Positions 45,613-54,323 of a DNA stretch of 64,000 bases are shown here, one piece after another. The DNA comes from Pseudomonas fluorescens. GTDB lineage: Bacteria; Pseudomonadota; Gammaproteobacteria; Pseudomonadales; Pseudomonadaceae. The position numbers and the translations under genes were made by a program. The notes under the pieces were generated by a model. That model saw nothing but the letters and a program-made list of their open reading frames with translations, searched no databases and was not told the origin of the DNA. Every line of letters starts with the position of its first letter. Position 1 is the stretch's first letter. Where the stretch lies: the NCBI RefSeq assembly GCF_001648775.1, contig NZ_LVEJ01000032.1:1-64000 (forward strand), read 5' to 3'.

Positions 45613-47097
45613 ATGAGTTCCTCACCCGATCTCGCCACAGCCGTTGCCGACAGCGATGCCGAACAACTGCGCAAACTGGGCTACACCTCGAACTTCAACC
45701 GCAGCATGAGCCTGTGGGAAAACTTCGCGTTGGGCTTCACTTATCTGTCACCGGTCGTAGGGGTTTATACCCTCTTCGGCCTGTGCCTCGCCGCAGGCGG
45801 CCCACCGATGTTCTGGGCCTACTTGCTGGTGGGTTGCGGCCAGTTGCTGGTGTGCCTGGTCTTCGGCGAAGTGGTTTCGCAATTCCCGATTTCCGGCGGT
45901 GTTTACCCTTGGGCGCGCCGGTTGGTCGGTAAGAAATGGGCGTGGATGGTTGGCTGGATCTACTCCATCGCCCTTTGCGTGACCATCGCTGCCGTTGCGG
46001 TCGGCGCTGGCCCGTACCTGGCCGCCATGCTCGGTTTCGAGCCAAGCAACAACACCAACATCGTCATCGCCCTGGTGCTGACCCTGTTCGCCACTCTGGT
46101 CAATCTCAGCGGCACCAAAGTGCTGGCGCGCATCGCCATGTTCGGCTTCCTCTGCGAACTGGTTGGCGCGGTGATCGTCGGCGTGTACCTGCTGGTATTC
46201 GAACGCCATCAACCGCTCAGCGTGCTGTTCAACACCTTCGACATCAGCGTCGACGGCTCGTACCTGCCGGCCTTCCTCACCGCGTCGCTGGCGGGGATGT
46301 TCCTCTACTACGGCTTCGAGGCCTGCGGCGACGTCGCCGAAGAAACCCCGAACCCGAGCGCGAAAATTCCGGTGGCCATGCGCATGACCATCTACATCGG
46401 CGGCATCGCCGCGATGTTCGCCTGCCTGGCACTGATCCTCGCCGTGCCGGACATGCAAGCGGTGATCAACGGCACCGACAAAGACCCGGTCACCACCATC
46501 CTCAACAATGCCTTCGGCCCGGTCGGTTCGAAAGTAGTGATGGGCGTGGTGATGATTTCCTTCATCTCCTGCGTCATCAGCCTACAAGCCGCGGCGAGCC
46601 GTCTGCTGTACTCCTACGCGCGCGATGAAATGGTCATCGGCAGCCGACTGCTGAAAAAGATTTCTCCTACCACCCAAGTACCGGTTGCCGCGCTGTTCGT
46701 GTCCGGCGTCCTGCCCGCGCTGATCATCGCCCTCGGCTTCTTCCTGCAAGACGCCGTCGCCACCATCGTCAGCTTCGCCGCCATCGGCATCTACCTCGCG
46801 TTCCAGATGATCGTGCTGGCCGCGCTGTACGCCCGCAGCAAAGGCTGGAAACCGAGCGGCAAATTCACCCTCGGCGCATGGGGCTGGCCGGTGAACATCG
46901 GCGCGCTGGTGTACGGCGTCGGCGCAATCATCAACATGGCCTGGCCACGCACGCCGGATGCGGCGTGGTATGTGAACTATGCGATGGTGTTGAGCACGGC
47001 GATCGTGATTGGCTTGGGCTTGGTTTATATGTGGATTGGCAAGCCGTATGACCATGGCAAGGCGCCGGCTGGAGATGCCTGGAAGGTGAGTCGCTAA
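45613..47097 (+). CDS. APC superfamily amino acid/amine permease
   Basis: The product is 494 residues with about twelve membrane helices. The APC signature appears near the start (MSLWENFALGFTYLSPVVGVYTLF) and in helix 6 (GMFLYYGFEACGDVAEETPNP). It belongs to the amino acid / choline / GABA-type permeases. Its place after the polyamine/GABA genes suggests GABA, putrescine or another amine as substrate. GGAG lies 10 bases before the ATG. Confidence 0.9.
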   Translation: MSSSPDLATAVADSDAEQLRKLGYTSNFNRSMSLWENFALGFTYLSPVVGVYTLFGLCLAAGGPPMFWAYLLVGCGQLLVCLVFGEVVSQFPISGGVYPWARRLVGKKWAWMVGWIYSIALCVTIAAVAVGAGPYLAAMLGFEPSNNTNIVIALVLTLFATLVNLSGTKVLARIAMFGFLCELVGAVIVGVYLLVFERHQPLSVLFNTFDISVDGSYLPAFLTASLAGMFLYYGFEACGDVAEETPNPSAKIPVAMRMTIYIGGIAAMFACLALILAVPDMQAVINGTDKDPVTTILNNAFGPVGSKVVMGVVMISFISCVISLQAAASRLLYSYARDEMVIGSRLLKKISPTTQVPVAALFVSGVLPALIIALGFFLQDAVATIVSFAAIGIYLAFQMIVLAALYARSKGWKPSGKFTLGAWGWPVNIGALVYGVGAIINMAWPRTPDAAWYVNYAMVLSTAIVIGLGLVYMWIGKPYDHGKAPAGDAWKVSR

Positions 47098-47110
47098 GAG
47101 CGTTTGATCC

Positions 47111-47129
47111 CGGCACCGACAAGGTGCCG
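47111..47129. terminator. Short hairpin between convergent genes
   Basis: CGGCACC-GACAA-GGTGCCG lies 13 bp after the permease stop and 26 bp from the SLOG gene stop. There is no T-run on either side, so it is at most a weak terminator. Confidence 0.4.
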
Positions 47130-47155
47130 AGGTTCAGGTAAGCCGTGAAACCTCA

Positions 47156-47713
47156 TCAAAAAGAAAGCTCCGCCTGATCGTGCTTCAACAGGGAAATACG
47201 GTCGAACAGTTTGATTTTTTCATTGGCTTTTTGCTTGGCGTGATCGGACATGAATGCAATCAATTCTTCGAGCTGACTGACGTCTCCGACCACCTTGAAT
47301 TCCTTTTCCTTGTTGACGAAAACAAGCGACTTCTTCTTTCTCGACAACAGTTCAATGACGTTACTGAGCGTACCGGTGCTCTTTGCGTCCCAGATCATCA
47401 AACCGTAGTCAGCTGCTTCGGCCATGACGACGTCTTTCTCGGTGAAGAAGGCTCTCGACCCCTTGGAATGCTTGGAGTCGACTGTTCTGGCGGGCCACTG
47501 TCCAAGATTATTCCTAGGAGCAGAACCGCTGCAGAACACCGTGGTTCTGGATCGTTCGAGACTCAGCAGGTACTCCTGAATGGAGGTATCGGCGCCACCT
47601 GCATCCCCAACCACCACCTCAAAATCTGACGCGACGATATTATTGATGCGCTCTTTAACCTTCGGATCAAGGTTCTTGATGTTGATAGAGCCAGCAATAA
47701 ATACAGTGGTCAT
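47156..47713 (-). CDS. SLOG-fold (YspA/cpYpsA-like) nucleotide-binding protein
   Basis: The product is 185 residues. A Rossmann-like start (TTVFIAGSINIKNL) is followed by VVVGDAGGADTSIQEYL, the glycine-acid loop typical of YspA-type SLOG proteins, and by DYGLMIWDAKSTGTLSNVI, their second nucleotide-pocket motif. The last 40 residues form a charged helix. SLOG proteins bind nucleotides or their derivatives (LOG, DprA, defence sensors); the ligand here is unknown. ATG 47713 has TGGAAG upstream. It lies 5 bp after the phosphoribosyltransferase stop. The DNA is AT-rich for this genome: 47641-47700 is 40% G+C by hand count. Confidence 0.75.
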   Translation of the reverse strand: MTTVFIAGSINIKNLDPKVKERINNIVASDFEVVVGDAGGADTSIQEYLLSLERSRTTVFCSGSAPRNNLGQWPARTVDSKHSKGSRAFFTEKDVVMAEAADYGLMIWDAKSTGTLSNVIELLSRKKKSLVFVNKEKEFKVVGDVSQLEELIAFMSDHAKQKANEKIKLFDRISLLKHDQAELSF

Positions 47714-47718
47714 TGAAT

Positions 47719-48300
47719 TCACTTCCAAGTTAGCGCTGCGACGTAAATTTTCCCTACTTTCGGATATTTACGCAGAACAGCGCAGGCCGCGTCCATCGAC
47801 GCTCCGCTATCAAACAAATCATCTACAACCAAAACATTCCAGCATCCATCGGTGGTGATTTCATCATTGACAGTGAAACTGTCTCCAATCGCGGCAACCT
47901 TGTCGGCTTTGGAATGTAAATCCTTGAGCGACTTTCCCGTAGTCGCTTTTCGAAGCAAATCCGTGAAAACCGGCCGACCGATAATTCGTCCCAACGCCAG
48001 GGCAACTTCAGTCACCGGTTGTCGCTGACGAATATTTGAAGCGGGCATAGGCACTACAAACCCGACCTGATTCAGTTTTGGGAACACATTTGTCGCTACT
48101 GCCTGGGCAAGTGGACTGACCTGAGTCCAATCCTTCTGGTATTTGAGCTGGTAGGTCGCCTCACCAATCTCAGTTCGCTGATTATCGAAGCATGGGTGTC
48201 CGCGATCATCGTTGCCAAGAAAGGTACTACTTACCATGTGTTTGTCCAGCACCCAGCCCTGATCCCAAGGGCCGTTGATCTGCTTGAGAGACACCTTCAT
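47719..48300 (-). CDS. ComF-like phosphoribosyltransferase-domain protein
   Basis: The product is 193 residues. The PRPP-binding loop is plain: VLVVDDLFDSGASMDAAC at about residues 155-172. VVPMPASNIRQRQP (about 82-95) matches the ComF-type flexible-loop region. The first 60 residues are unlike ComF (no zinc cysteines) and mention fold-unknown sequence with WDQGWVLDKHM. The start at ATG 48300 has AAGGAG six bases upstream, a strong ribosome site. It is the first gene of a two-gene cassette with the SLOG protein. Base and codon use set both apart from their neighbours, which suggests transfer. Confidence 0.8.
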   Translation of the reverse strand: MKVSLKQINGPWDQGWVLDKHMVSSTFLGNDDRGHPCFDNQRTEIGEATYQLKYQKDWTQVSPLAQAVATNVFPKLNQVGFVVPMPASNIRQRQPVTEVALALGRIIGRPVFTDLLRKATTGKSLKDLHSKADKVAAIGDSFTVNDEITTDGCWNVLVVDDLFDSGASMDAACAVLRKYPKVGKIYVAALTWK

Positions 48301-48742
48301 TGAATTCTCCTTTATTCGTCACAATCCTTTGAGCCCTGAAACGACGGGCCGGCATCTGCAACGATGCGCAAGATTCAAACAAATAACGGAAAAAACACTG
48401 GTGAGGGGCGGTCTCGCTGACGCCAATGCAAAAACAGGCATTTCCTACAGATACGACCCTCAGCGATAAATCCTCTTTCCTACAGAAGGTATCGATAGAA
48501 CCGACTTGGTGTCATACATGATCAGCAGATAGGCTTCTTCTCACCAGTCAACGGCCCGAATGAAAAAACCTGTGGCGAGGGAGCTTGCTCCCGCTGGGTC
48601 GCGTAGCGGCCCCTCTTGAAAAAGCAGGGGACTGCTGCGCAGTCCAGCGGGAGCAAGCTCCCTCGCCACGGGGGTTAACTCGTAGGTTGATTGACCTGGC
48701 CACCGTCAAAGCCAAATGGCTTTCACGGTGCCCACCCCAGCG
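48301..48742. other. Gene-free stretch with promoter region and a REP of another family
   Basis: No coding frame here is supported; a 64-codon frame on the + strand (48275-48469) lacks a ribosome site and overlaps the gene start. The part next to the phosphoribosyltransferase gene should hold its promoter. 48572-48669 is a repeat listed separately. Confidence 0.5.
48572..48669. repeat. Inverted repeat pair of a second REP family
   Basis: GTGGCGAGGGAGCTTGCTCC (48572-48591) faces its complement at about 48649-48669, around a smaller palindrome GGACTGCTGCGCAGTCC (48629-48645). This GGCGAGGGAGC family differs from the GTGGGAGCGAGC family used in all the other pairs of the window. It lies beside the AT-rich cassette. 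Confidence 0.88.
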
Positions 48743-48928
48743 TTAAAACCGCGAAACACTCCGCATCGCATCCACCAGATAACGCATCGCAATCCGGTCC
48801 CCTTCTGAGAGCTCTCGATAACGCTCTACCAGTTTCAGCTCGTCGGAGCTGAGCCGGCGTCTTTTGCGGCCGCTGCCCAGGCAAGGAAAAATGCCCAGCA
48901 TGTCGGTGATACCTTGGATTTTTGCCAT
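48743..48928 (-). CDS. Small protein of unknown function (61 residues)
   Basis: The product has a short non-polar start (MAKIQGITDMLGIFPCLGSG), a basic stretch (RKRRR) and a helical end (LSSDELKLVERYRELSEGDR) finishing SVSRF. GAAGGA lies about eight bases before the ATG, which supports expression. The helical end recalls short DNA-binding or toxin/antitoxin-type proteins, but no fold can be assigned. Confidence 0.6.
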   Translation of the reverse strand: MAKIQGITDMLGIFPCLGSGRKRRRLSSDELKLVERYRELSEGDRIAMRYLVDAMRSVSRF

Positions 48929-49331
48929 GGACGATGTCCTTCTCTAATACTGCAAAGAATTGCTTAAACACCACATCGCCCTGCCCCTTACAGCAGCGCC
49001 GTGTGCCCTACCGGTCAGATGGGTCGCACCGGTCATGCCCATAGAATAGAAATTAATTCGGCGCTGAAAAGCTGTTTTTAGAGTAATTAGTCGAGAAAAG
49101 CAGATATGCCGTGTAAATCAGAAGGTCCTGTCAGACTTTTAACCGACATGTCTTGTTTCATTGACACACTGGAGCAGTGAATCAACGAATTTTGCAATGC
49201 GAGCGAACCGTTTAAGCTAGCCGGCATCTGTTTATAGTCCGTTGCGTTTGGCCGAAGGCTTGTCCGAACCGTTATTTCTGATCCAGCACGTGCCAGGAAC
49301 GGCGCGGGATTGCACACGACAGGTTGTATTT
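48929..49331. other. Gene-free AT-richer region ahead of opgD
   Basis: No coding frame is supported on either strand; the frames seen lack ribosome sites. The stretch 49021-49220 is AT-rich (e.g. TTTTTAGAGTAATTAG at 49075-49090) and should hold the promoters of opgD and perhaps of the 61-residue protein gene. Confidence 0.5.
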
Positions 49332-50960
49332 ATGCACCGCAGGAATTTGCTCAAAGCGTCCATGGCCATTGCGGCTTACACCGGTCTTTCGGCCACCGGC
49401 CTGCTGGCCACCCGTGCGTGGGCGGCCAATGGTGGCGCCGCCGATGGCGAGGCGCAGGCGTTTGACTTCGAAGCGCTGAAGCGCCAGGCCAAGCAACTGG
49501 CTGGCAGTGCCTATCAGGACACCAAGCAGGTGCTGCCGCCGACGCTGGCGACCATGACCCCGCAAAACTTCAACGCGATCCGCTACGACGGCGAGCATTC
49601 GCTGTGGAAGGAAAACAAGGGCCAACTGGACGTGCAGTTCTTCCACGTCGGCATGGGTTTCCGCCAGCCGGTGCGCATGTACAGCGTCGATCCCAAGACT
49701 CGTACCGCGCGTGAGGTGCATTTCCGTCCGGCGCTGTTCAACTATGAAAACACTTCGGTCGACACTCAACAGTTGAAAGGCGATTTGGGTTTTGCCGGCT
49801 TCAAGCTGTTCAAGGCGCCGGAACTCGATCGCCATGACGTGGTGTCGTTCCTCGGCGCCAGTTATTTCCGTGCAGTCGATGCGACTGGCCAATATGGCCT
49901 CTCCGCGCGTGGCCTGGCGATCGACACTTACGCCAAGAAGCGCGAAGAATTCCCTGACTTCACCAAGTTCTGGTTCGAGACCCCGGACAAGAACGCCACA
50001 CGTTTTGTGGTCTACGCCCTGCTCGACTCGCCAAGCGCGACCGGCGCCTACCGCTTCGACATCGATTGCCAGGCCGAACGCGTGGTGATGGAGATCGACG
50101 CACACATCAATGCGCGCACCGCCATCGAGCAACTGGGCATCTCGCCGATGACCAGCATGTTCAGCTGCGGCAACCACGAACGGCGCATGTGCGACACCAT
50201 TCATCCGCAAATCCACGACTCGGATCGCCTGGCCATGTGGCGCGGCAACGGCGAGTGGATCTGCCGTCCGCTGAACAACCCGGCGACCCTGCAGTTCAAC
50301 GCCTTCGCCGATACTGATCCGAAAGGTTTCGGCCTGGTGCAGACCGACCATGAGTTCGCCAACTATCAGGACACCGTCGACTGGTACAGCAAGCGCCCGA
50401 GTCTGTGGGTCGAACCGACCACCGCGTGGGGCGAAGGCTCGATCGATCTGCTGGAAATTCCTACCACCGGCGAAACCCTCGACAACATCGTCGCGTTCTG
50501 GACACCGAAAAAACCGGTGGCTGCCGGCGATTCGCTGAACTACGGCTACAAGCTTTACTGGAGCGCGCTGCCACCGGTGAGCACGCCGTTGGCGCGGGTG
50601 CAGGCGACTCGTTCCGGCATGGGCGGTTTCGTTGAGGGCTGGGCACCGGGCGAGCATTACCCGCCAGTGTGGGCGCGTCGTTTTGCCGTGGACTTTACCG
50701 GTGGCGGTCTCGATCGTCTGCCGCAGGGCACCGGGATTGAGCCGGTGGTGACGTGCTCGAACGGCAAGGTGCAGGATTTCAGCGTGCTGGTGCTGGATGA
50801 CATCAAGGGTTACCGGATTCTGTTCGACTGGTACCCGACCAGTGACAGTGTTGAGCCGGTGGAGCTGCGGTTGTTTATCCGCACCAACGATCGTACGTTG
50901 AGCGAGACGTGGTTGTACCAGTACTTCCCGCCGGCGCCGGATAAACGCAAATACCCTTGA
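49332..50960 (+). CDS. opgD: Periplasmic glucan biosynthesis protein OpgD (MdoD)
   Basis: OpgD shapes osmoregulated periplasmic glucans. The 542-residue product has a twin-arginine-type signal (MHRRNLLKASMAIAAYTGLS, cleavage near AWA at about residue 31), as OpgD does and OpgG does not. The OpgG/D domain fills the rest (FNAIRYDGEHSLWK, MFSCGNHERRM, WICRPLNNP, GFVEGWAPGEHYPP). ATG 49332 is chosen because it starts the Tat signal; the open frame to 49242 adds 30 residues with no support. Confidence 0.93.
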   Translation: MHRRNLLKASMAIAAYTGLSATGLLATRAWAANGGAADGEAQAFDFEALKRQAKQLAGSAYQDTKQVLPPTLATMTPQNFNAIRYDGEHSLWKENKGQLDVQFFHVGMGFRQPVRMYSVDPKTRTAREVHFRPALFNYENTSVDTQQLKGDLGFAGFKLFKAPELDRHDVVSFLGASYFRAVDATGQYGLSARGLAIDTYAKKREEFPDFTKFWFETPDKNATRFVVYALLDSPSATGAYRFDIDCQAERVVMEIDAHINARTAIEQLGISPMTSMFSCGNHERRMCDTIHPQIHDSDRLAMWRGNGEWICRPLNNPATLQFNAFADTDPKGFGLVQTDHEFANYQDTVDWYSKRPSLWVEPTTAWGEGSIDLLEIPTTGETLDNIVAFWTPKKPVAAGDSLNYGYKLYWSALPPVSTPLARVQATRSGMGGFVEGWAPGEHYPPVWARRFAVDFTGGGLDRLPQGTGIEPVVTCSNGKVQDFSVLVLDDIKGYRILFDWYPTSDSVEPVELRLFIRTNDRTLSETWLYQYFPPAPDKRKYP

Positions 50961-50987
50961 TGTTTCTCTAGCGTCTGGGCGGGCCTC

Positions 50988-51079
50988 TTCGCGAGCAGGC
51001 TCGCTCCCACAGTTGATCTCGGCCGATCACAAAAGTCATGACCGGCATGATCCAATGTGGGAGCGAGCCTGCTCGCGAA
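50988..51079. repeat. Inverted REP pair
   Basis: REP cores at 50988-51012 and 51057-51079 face each other after opgD. Confidence 0.9.
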
Positions 51080-51117
51080 GGAGGCCCAGGCAAAACAACA
51101 TTCAGCAGACAAAAAAA

Positions 51118-51150
51118 CAAAGCCCCGGCCATCACTGACCGGGGCTTTTT
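51118..51150. terminator. Bidirectional Rho-independent terminator
   Basis: AAAGCCCCGG and CCGGGGCTTT form a stem. T5 follows on the + strand and a T-rich tract (TTTGTTTTTTTG) on the minus strand. It serves the convergent opgD and flavin oxidoreductase genes. Confidence 0.93.
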
Positions 51151-51167
51151 GCTTTATCGCGACTGAC

Positions 51168-52274
51168 TCAATCGCGCAAATCAGACTCATGAATCGGCTG
51201 ATCCCGATGCGTCGCGCGCTGATACTGCGCCGGCCACACCGCTTTGCGCCCACCCAGATCATCATCGGCGTGCAGCGGCCAGTACGGATCACGCAGCAGC
51301 TCGCGAGCAAGGAAGATGATGTCGGCCTGACAGGTGCGCAGGATGTGCTCGGCCTGGGCCGGCTCGGTAATCATTCCGACAGTGCCGGTGGCGATGCCTG
51401 ACTCCTTGCGTACCCGTTCGGCGAAGCGCGTCTGATAACCCGGCCCCACCGGAATCTCGGCGTTGGCTGCGGTGCCACCCGACGACACGTCGATCAGATC
51501 CGCGCCAAGGGTGTGCAGGCGGCGCGCCAGCTCGACGGTCTCATCCGGGTTCCAGCCATCCTCAACCCAATCTGTGGCCGACACGCGGACAAACAGCGGC
51601 AACTCCTCAGGCCAGACCGCCCGCACCGCTTCGGTCACTTGCAGCACCAGACGAATGCGGTTTTCAAACGAGCCCCCGTACTGATCGCGGCGCTGATTGC
51701 TCAGCGGCGAGAGAAACTGATGCAGCAGATAACCATGCGCCGCATGCACCTCAACCACACTGAATCCGGCCTTCAGCGCGCGTTTGGCGGCATCGACAAA
51801 GGCTTGGATGACGTCGGTAATCTGCCCTTCATCGAGCTGTTTCGGTTGCGTGTGTTGTGGGTCGAAGGCAATCGGCGACGGCCCGACCGGGGTCCAGCCG
51901 CCATCATCGGGTTTGACGCTGCCATGCTTGCCGATCCACGGCCGATGGGTGCTGGCCTTGCGCCCGGCATGGGCCAGTTGAATGCCGGCGACCGCGCCCT
52001 GAGACGTAATGAAGCGGGTGATGCGTTGCAGTGGTTCGATCTGTTCGTCGTTCCACAGGCCAAGGTCTTCGCCGGTGATCCGCCCGTCGGCGGTGACTGC
52101 CGTGGCTTCGGTGAAGACCAGACCGGCGCCACCCACGGCGCGGCTACCGAGGTGAACGAGGTGCCAGTCGTTGGCCAGGCCGTCGACACTGGAGTACTGG
52201 CACATCGGCGACACGGCGATGCGGTTGGGCAAGGTCAGTTGGCGAAGGGTGAAGGGTTCAAGCAGCAGACTCAT
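51168..52274 (-). CDS. NADH:flavin oxidoreductase, old yellow enzyme family (YqjM/XenA type)
   Basis: The product is 368 residues, an FMN TIM-barrel ene-reductase. Motifs: LPNRIAVSPMCQYSSVDG (with the Cys of the thermophilic-like YqjM/XenA class), GIQLAHAGRKAST, the substrate-binding pair in VEVHAAHGYLLHQFLSP, and YGGSFENRIR. Such enzymes reduce activated C=C bonds, quinones or nitro-compounds with NAD(P)H; the natural substrate is unknown. It stands alone between terminators and REPs. Confidence 0.92.
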   Translation of the reverse strand: MSLLLEPFTLRQLTLPNRIAVSPMCQYSSVDGLANDWHLVHLGSRAVGGAGLVFTEATAVTADGRITGEDLGLWNDEQIEPLQRITRFITSQGAVAGIQLAHAGRKASTHRPWIGKHGSVKPDDGGWTPVGPSPIAFDPQHTQPKQLDEGQITDVIQAFVDAAKRALKAGFSVVEVHAAHGYLLHQFLSPLSNQRRDQYGGSFENRIRLVLQVTEAVRAVWPEELPLFVRVSATDWVEDGWNPDETVELARRLHTLGADLIDVSSGGTAANAEIPVGPGYQTRFAERVRKESGIATGTVGMITEPAQAEHILRTCQADIIFLARELLRDPYWPLHADDDLGGRKAVWPAQYQRATHRDQPIHESDLRD

Positions 52275-52474
52275 GGGGCACCTCTCAAATCAGTGGGCAG
52301 GCTCCAGGGTTCTGTTTGAATAGTCGACGAGTGACAGGAAAAAGGTGCAGCACCCGCCCCCGCGGGCAAAAAATTCGACAAGACGTCACAAGGCCAATCA
52401 AGCAGTGCTTAGAGCCTAGTCGACAACCGGGGATGAGGGAGGGTTCAGAGTGATTCAGCGTGTGAAAGGACGCT

Positions 52475-52554
52475 TTCGCGAGCAGGTCGAATCGTCGCAC
52501 CGTCGCTCCCACAGTGGAATGCATTCCAAATGTGGGAGCGAGCCTGCTCGCGAA
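52475..52554. repeat. REP pair with an insertion in one arm
   Basis: The right arm (52532-52554) is canonical. The left arm reads CGCGAGCAGG, then an extra TCGAATCGTCGCACCG, then TCGCTCCCACAG, so the stem is interrupted by about 15 bases. The spacer TGGAATGCATTCCA is self-complementary. Confidence 0.85.
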
Positions 52555-52558
52555 GGAC

Positions 52559-54268
52559 TTAACGCGGTTCGATATGAGCAATCATCAACTGAACAGTCTC
52601 ATTACCCCGAAACTCGTTAACGTCAAGCTTATAAGCCAGCTCAACCCACTGAATCGTCGGATTCGGCCAGATATCCCGGTCAATACCAAACGCAATGCCA
52701 TCGAGTTTCACCGAGCCGCATTCACTTTTCAGCACCACTTTCAGGTGCCGCTCGCCGACCACGCGCTGCTCGACCAACTGAAACACGCCATGGAACAACG
52801 GCTCCGGGAAGTGCTGCCCCCAAGGCCCGGCGTGGCGCAGCGCGCGGGCCAGTTCGAGGTGGAATTCTTCCACCGCCAGCGTGCCGTCCGAGAGCAAACG
52901 TCCGGTCAGGTCTTCCTCGCGAAGTTGCCTACGCACTTCAGCGTCGAATGCCTCGGCGAACAGCGGAAAATTCTCTTGCGGCAAGGTCAGACCGGCGGCC
53001 ATCGCGTGGCCACCGTACTTGGCGATCAGGTTCGGATGCTGCGCCGCCACGACGCTCAGCGCGTCACGAATATGGAAGCCCTGCACCGAACGCCCCGAGC
53101 CTTTGAGCAGGCCATCACCGGCATCGGCGAAGGCGATGGTCGGGCGGAAATAACGCTCTTTCATGCGCGAAGCGAGAATACCGATCACGCCCTGGTGCCA
53201 TTCCGGATCGAACAGGCACAGGCCAAACGGCATCGACTCCACCGGCAAGTCCTTGAGCTGCGCCAGCGCTTCACGCTGCATGCCCTGCTCGATGGATTTG
53301 CGGTCCTGGTTCATGCCGTCGAGTTGCGCGGCCATTTCCCGGGCCAGATTGGCGTCGGCAGTGAGCAGGCATTCGATGCCCAGACTCATGTCGTCCAGAC
53401 GCCCGGCGGCGTTCAGGCGCGGGCCGACGATGAAACCGAGATCCGTAGAGGTAATACGTGCGGCATCACGCTTGGCCACTTCAAGAATCGCTTTGATCCC
53501 CGGCCGTGCGCGGCCGGCGCGAATGCGTTCAAGACCTTGATGCACCAGAATCCGGTTGTTGGCGTCCAGTGGCACCACGTCGGCAACGCTGCCCAGCGCC
53601 ACCAGATCGAGCAGCTCGCCGATGTTCGGCTGCGGCTTGTTTTCGTACCAGCCGAGGCTGCGCAAGCGCGCGCGCAACGCCATTAACACATAGAAAATTA
53701 CGCCGACGCCGGCCAGCGCCTTGCTTGGGAATTCGCAACCCGGCTGGTTCGGGTTGACCAGCGCATCGGCCTGCGGCAGTTCATCGCCGGGCAAGTGGTG
53801 GTCGGTGATCAGCACTTTGAGCCCAGCCTTTTTCGCCGCTGCCACGCCTTCGACACTGGAGATACCGTTGTCGACGGTCACCAGCAAATGCGGCTCGCGC
53901 GTCAAGGCAACTTCGACGATTTCCGGGGTCAGGCCGTAGCCGTATTCGAAACGGTTCGGCACCAGATAATCGACATGCGCCGCACCCAACAAACGCAAGC
54001 CAAGCATGCCGACGGTGCTGGCCGTTGCGCCGTCCGCATCAAAGTCGCCGACGATAAGGATGCGCTGGCGTTGTTCCAGCGCCGTCACCAACAGGTCCAC
54101 CGCCGCGTCGATGCCCTTGAGTTGCCGGAACGGGATCAACCGCGCCAGGCTCTTGTCCAGCTCTGCCTCGGACTGCACGCCCCGCGCCGCGTACAGGCGG
54201 GTCAGCAGCGGTGGCAATTCACCCAGAAAGGGCAGCGTGGCGGGTAACGGACGAGATTCGATACGCAT
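52559..54268 (-). CDS. recJ: Single-stranded-DNA-specific exonuclease RecJ
   Basis: RecJ degrades 5' single-strand ends in RecF-pathway repair and mismatch repair. The 569-residue product has the DHH-family motifs: ILIVGDFDADGATASTVG (motif I), VTVDNGISSVEG, LITDHHLPGDELP (the DHH), NPNQPGCEFPSKALAGVG, and the DHHA1 part with GSGRSVQGFHIRDAL and YGGHAMAAGL. Length is normal. It is followed upstream by yaeQ. Confidence 0.97.
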   Translation of the reverse strand: MRIESRPLPATLPFLGELPPLLTRLYAARGVQSEAELDKSLARLIPFRQLKGIDAAVDLLVTALEQRQRILIVGDFDADGATASTVGMLGLRLLGAAHVDYLVPNRFEYGYGLTPEIVEVALTREPHLLVTVDNGISSVEGVAAAKKAGLKVLITDHHLPGDELPQADALVNPNQPGCEFPSKALAGVGVIFYVLMALRARLRSLGWYENKPQPNIGELLDLVALGSVADVVPLDANNRILVHQGLERIRAGRARPGIKAILEVAKRDAARITSTDLGFIVGPRLNAAGRLDDMSLGIECLLTADANLAREMAAQLDGMNQDRKSIEQGMQREALAQLKDLPVESMPFGLCLFDPEWHQGVIGILASRMKERYFRPTIAFADAGDGLLKGSGRSVQGFHIRDALSVVAAQHPNLIAKYGGHAMAAGLTLPQENFPLFAEAFDAEVRRQLREEDLTGRLLSDGTLAVEEFHLELARALRHAGPWGQHFPEPLFHGVFQLVEQRVVGERHLKVVLKSECGSVKLDGIAFGIDRDIWPNPTIQWVELAYKLDVNEFRGNETVQLMIAHIEPR

Positions 54269-54323
54269 GGGGTGACGGAGACTTCTCTTTAATACGTGGG
54301 ATTAATCAGTTGATGACGCGGGA

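Noticed and set aside
48275..48469. 64-codon + strand frame upstream of the phosphoribosyltransferase gene
   Set aside because: It overlaps that gene's start, has no ribosome site and no recognisable features.
49272..50657. 461-codon open frame on the minus strand across opgD
   Set aside because: It is antisense to opgD, which has a Tat signal and full family motifs; no ribosome site is present.
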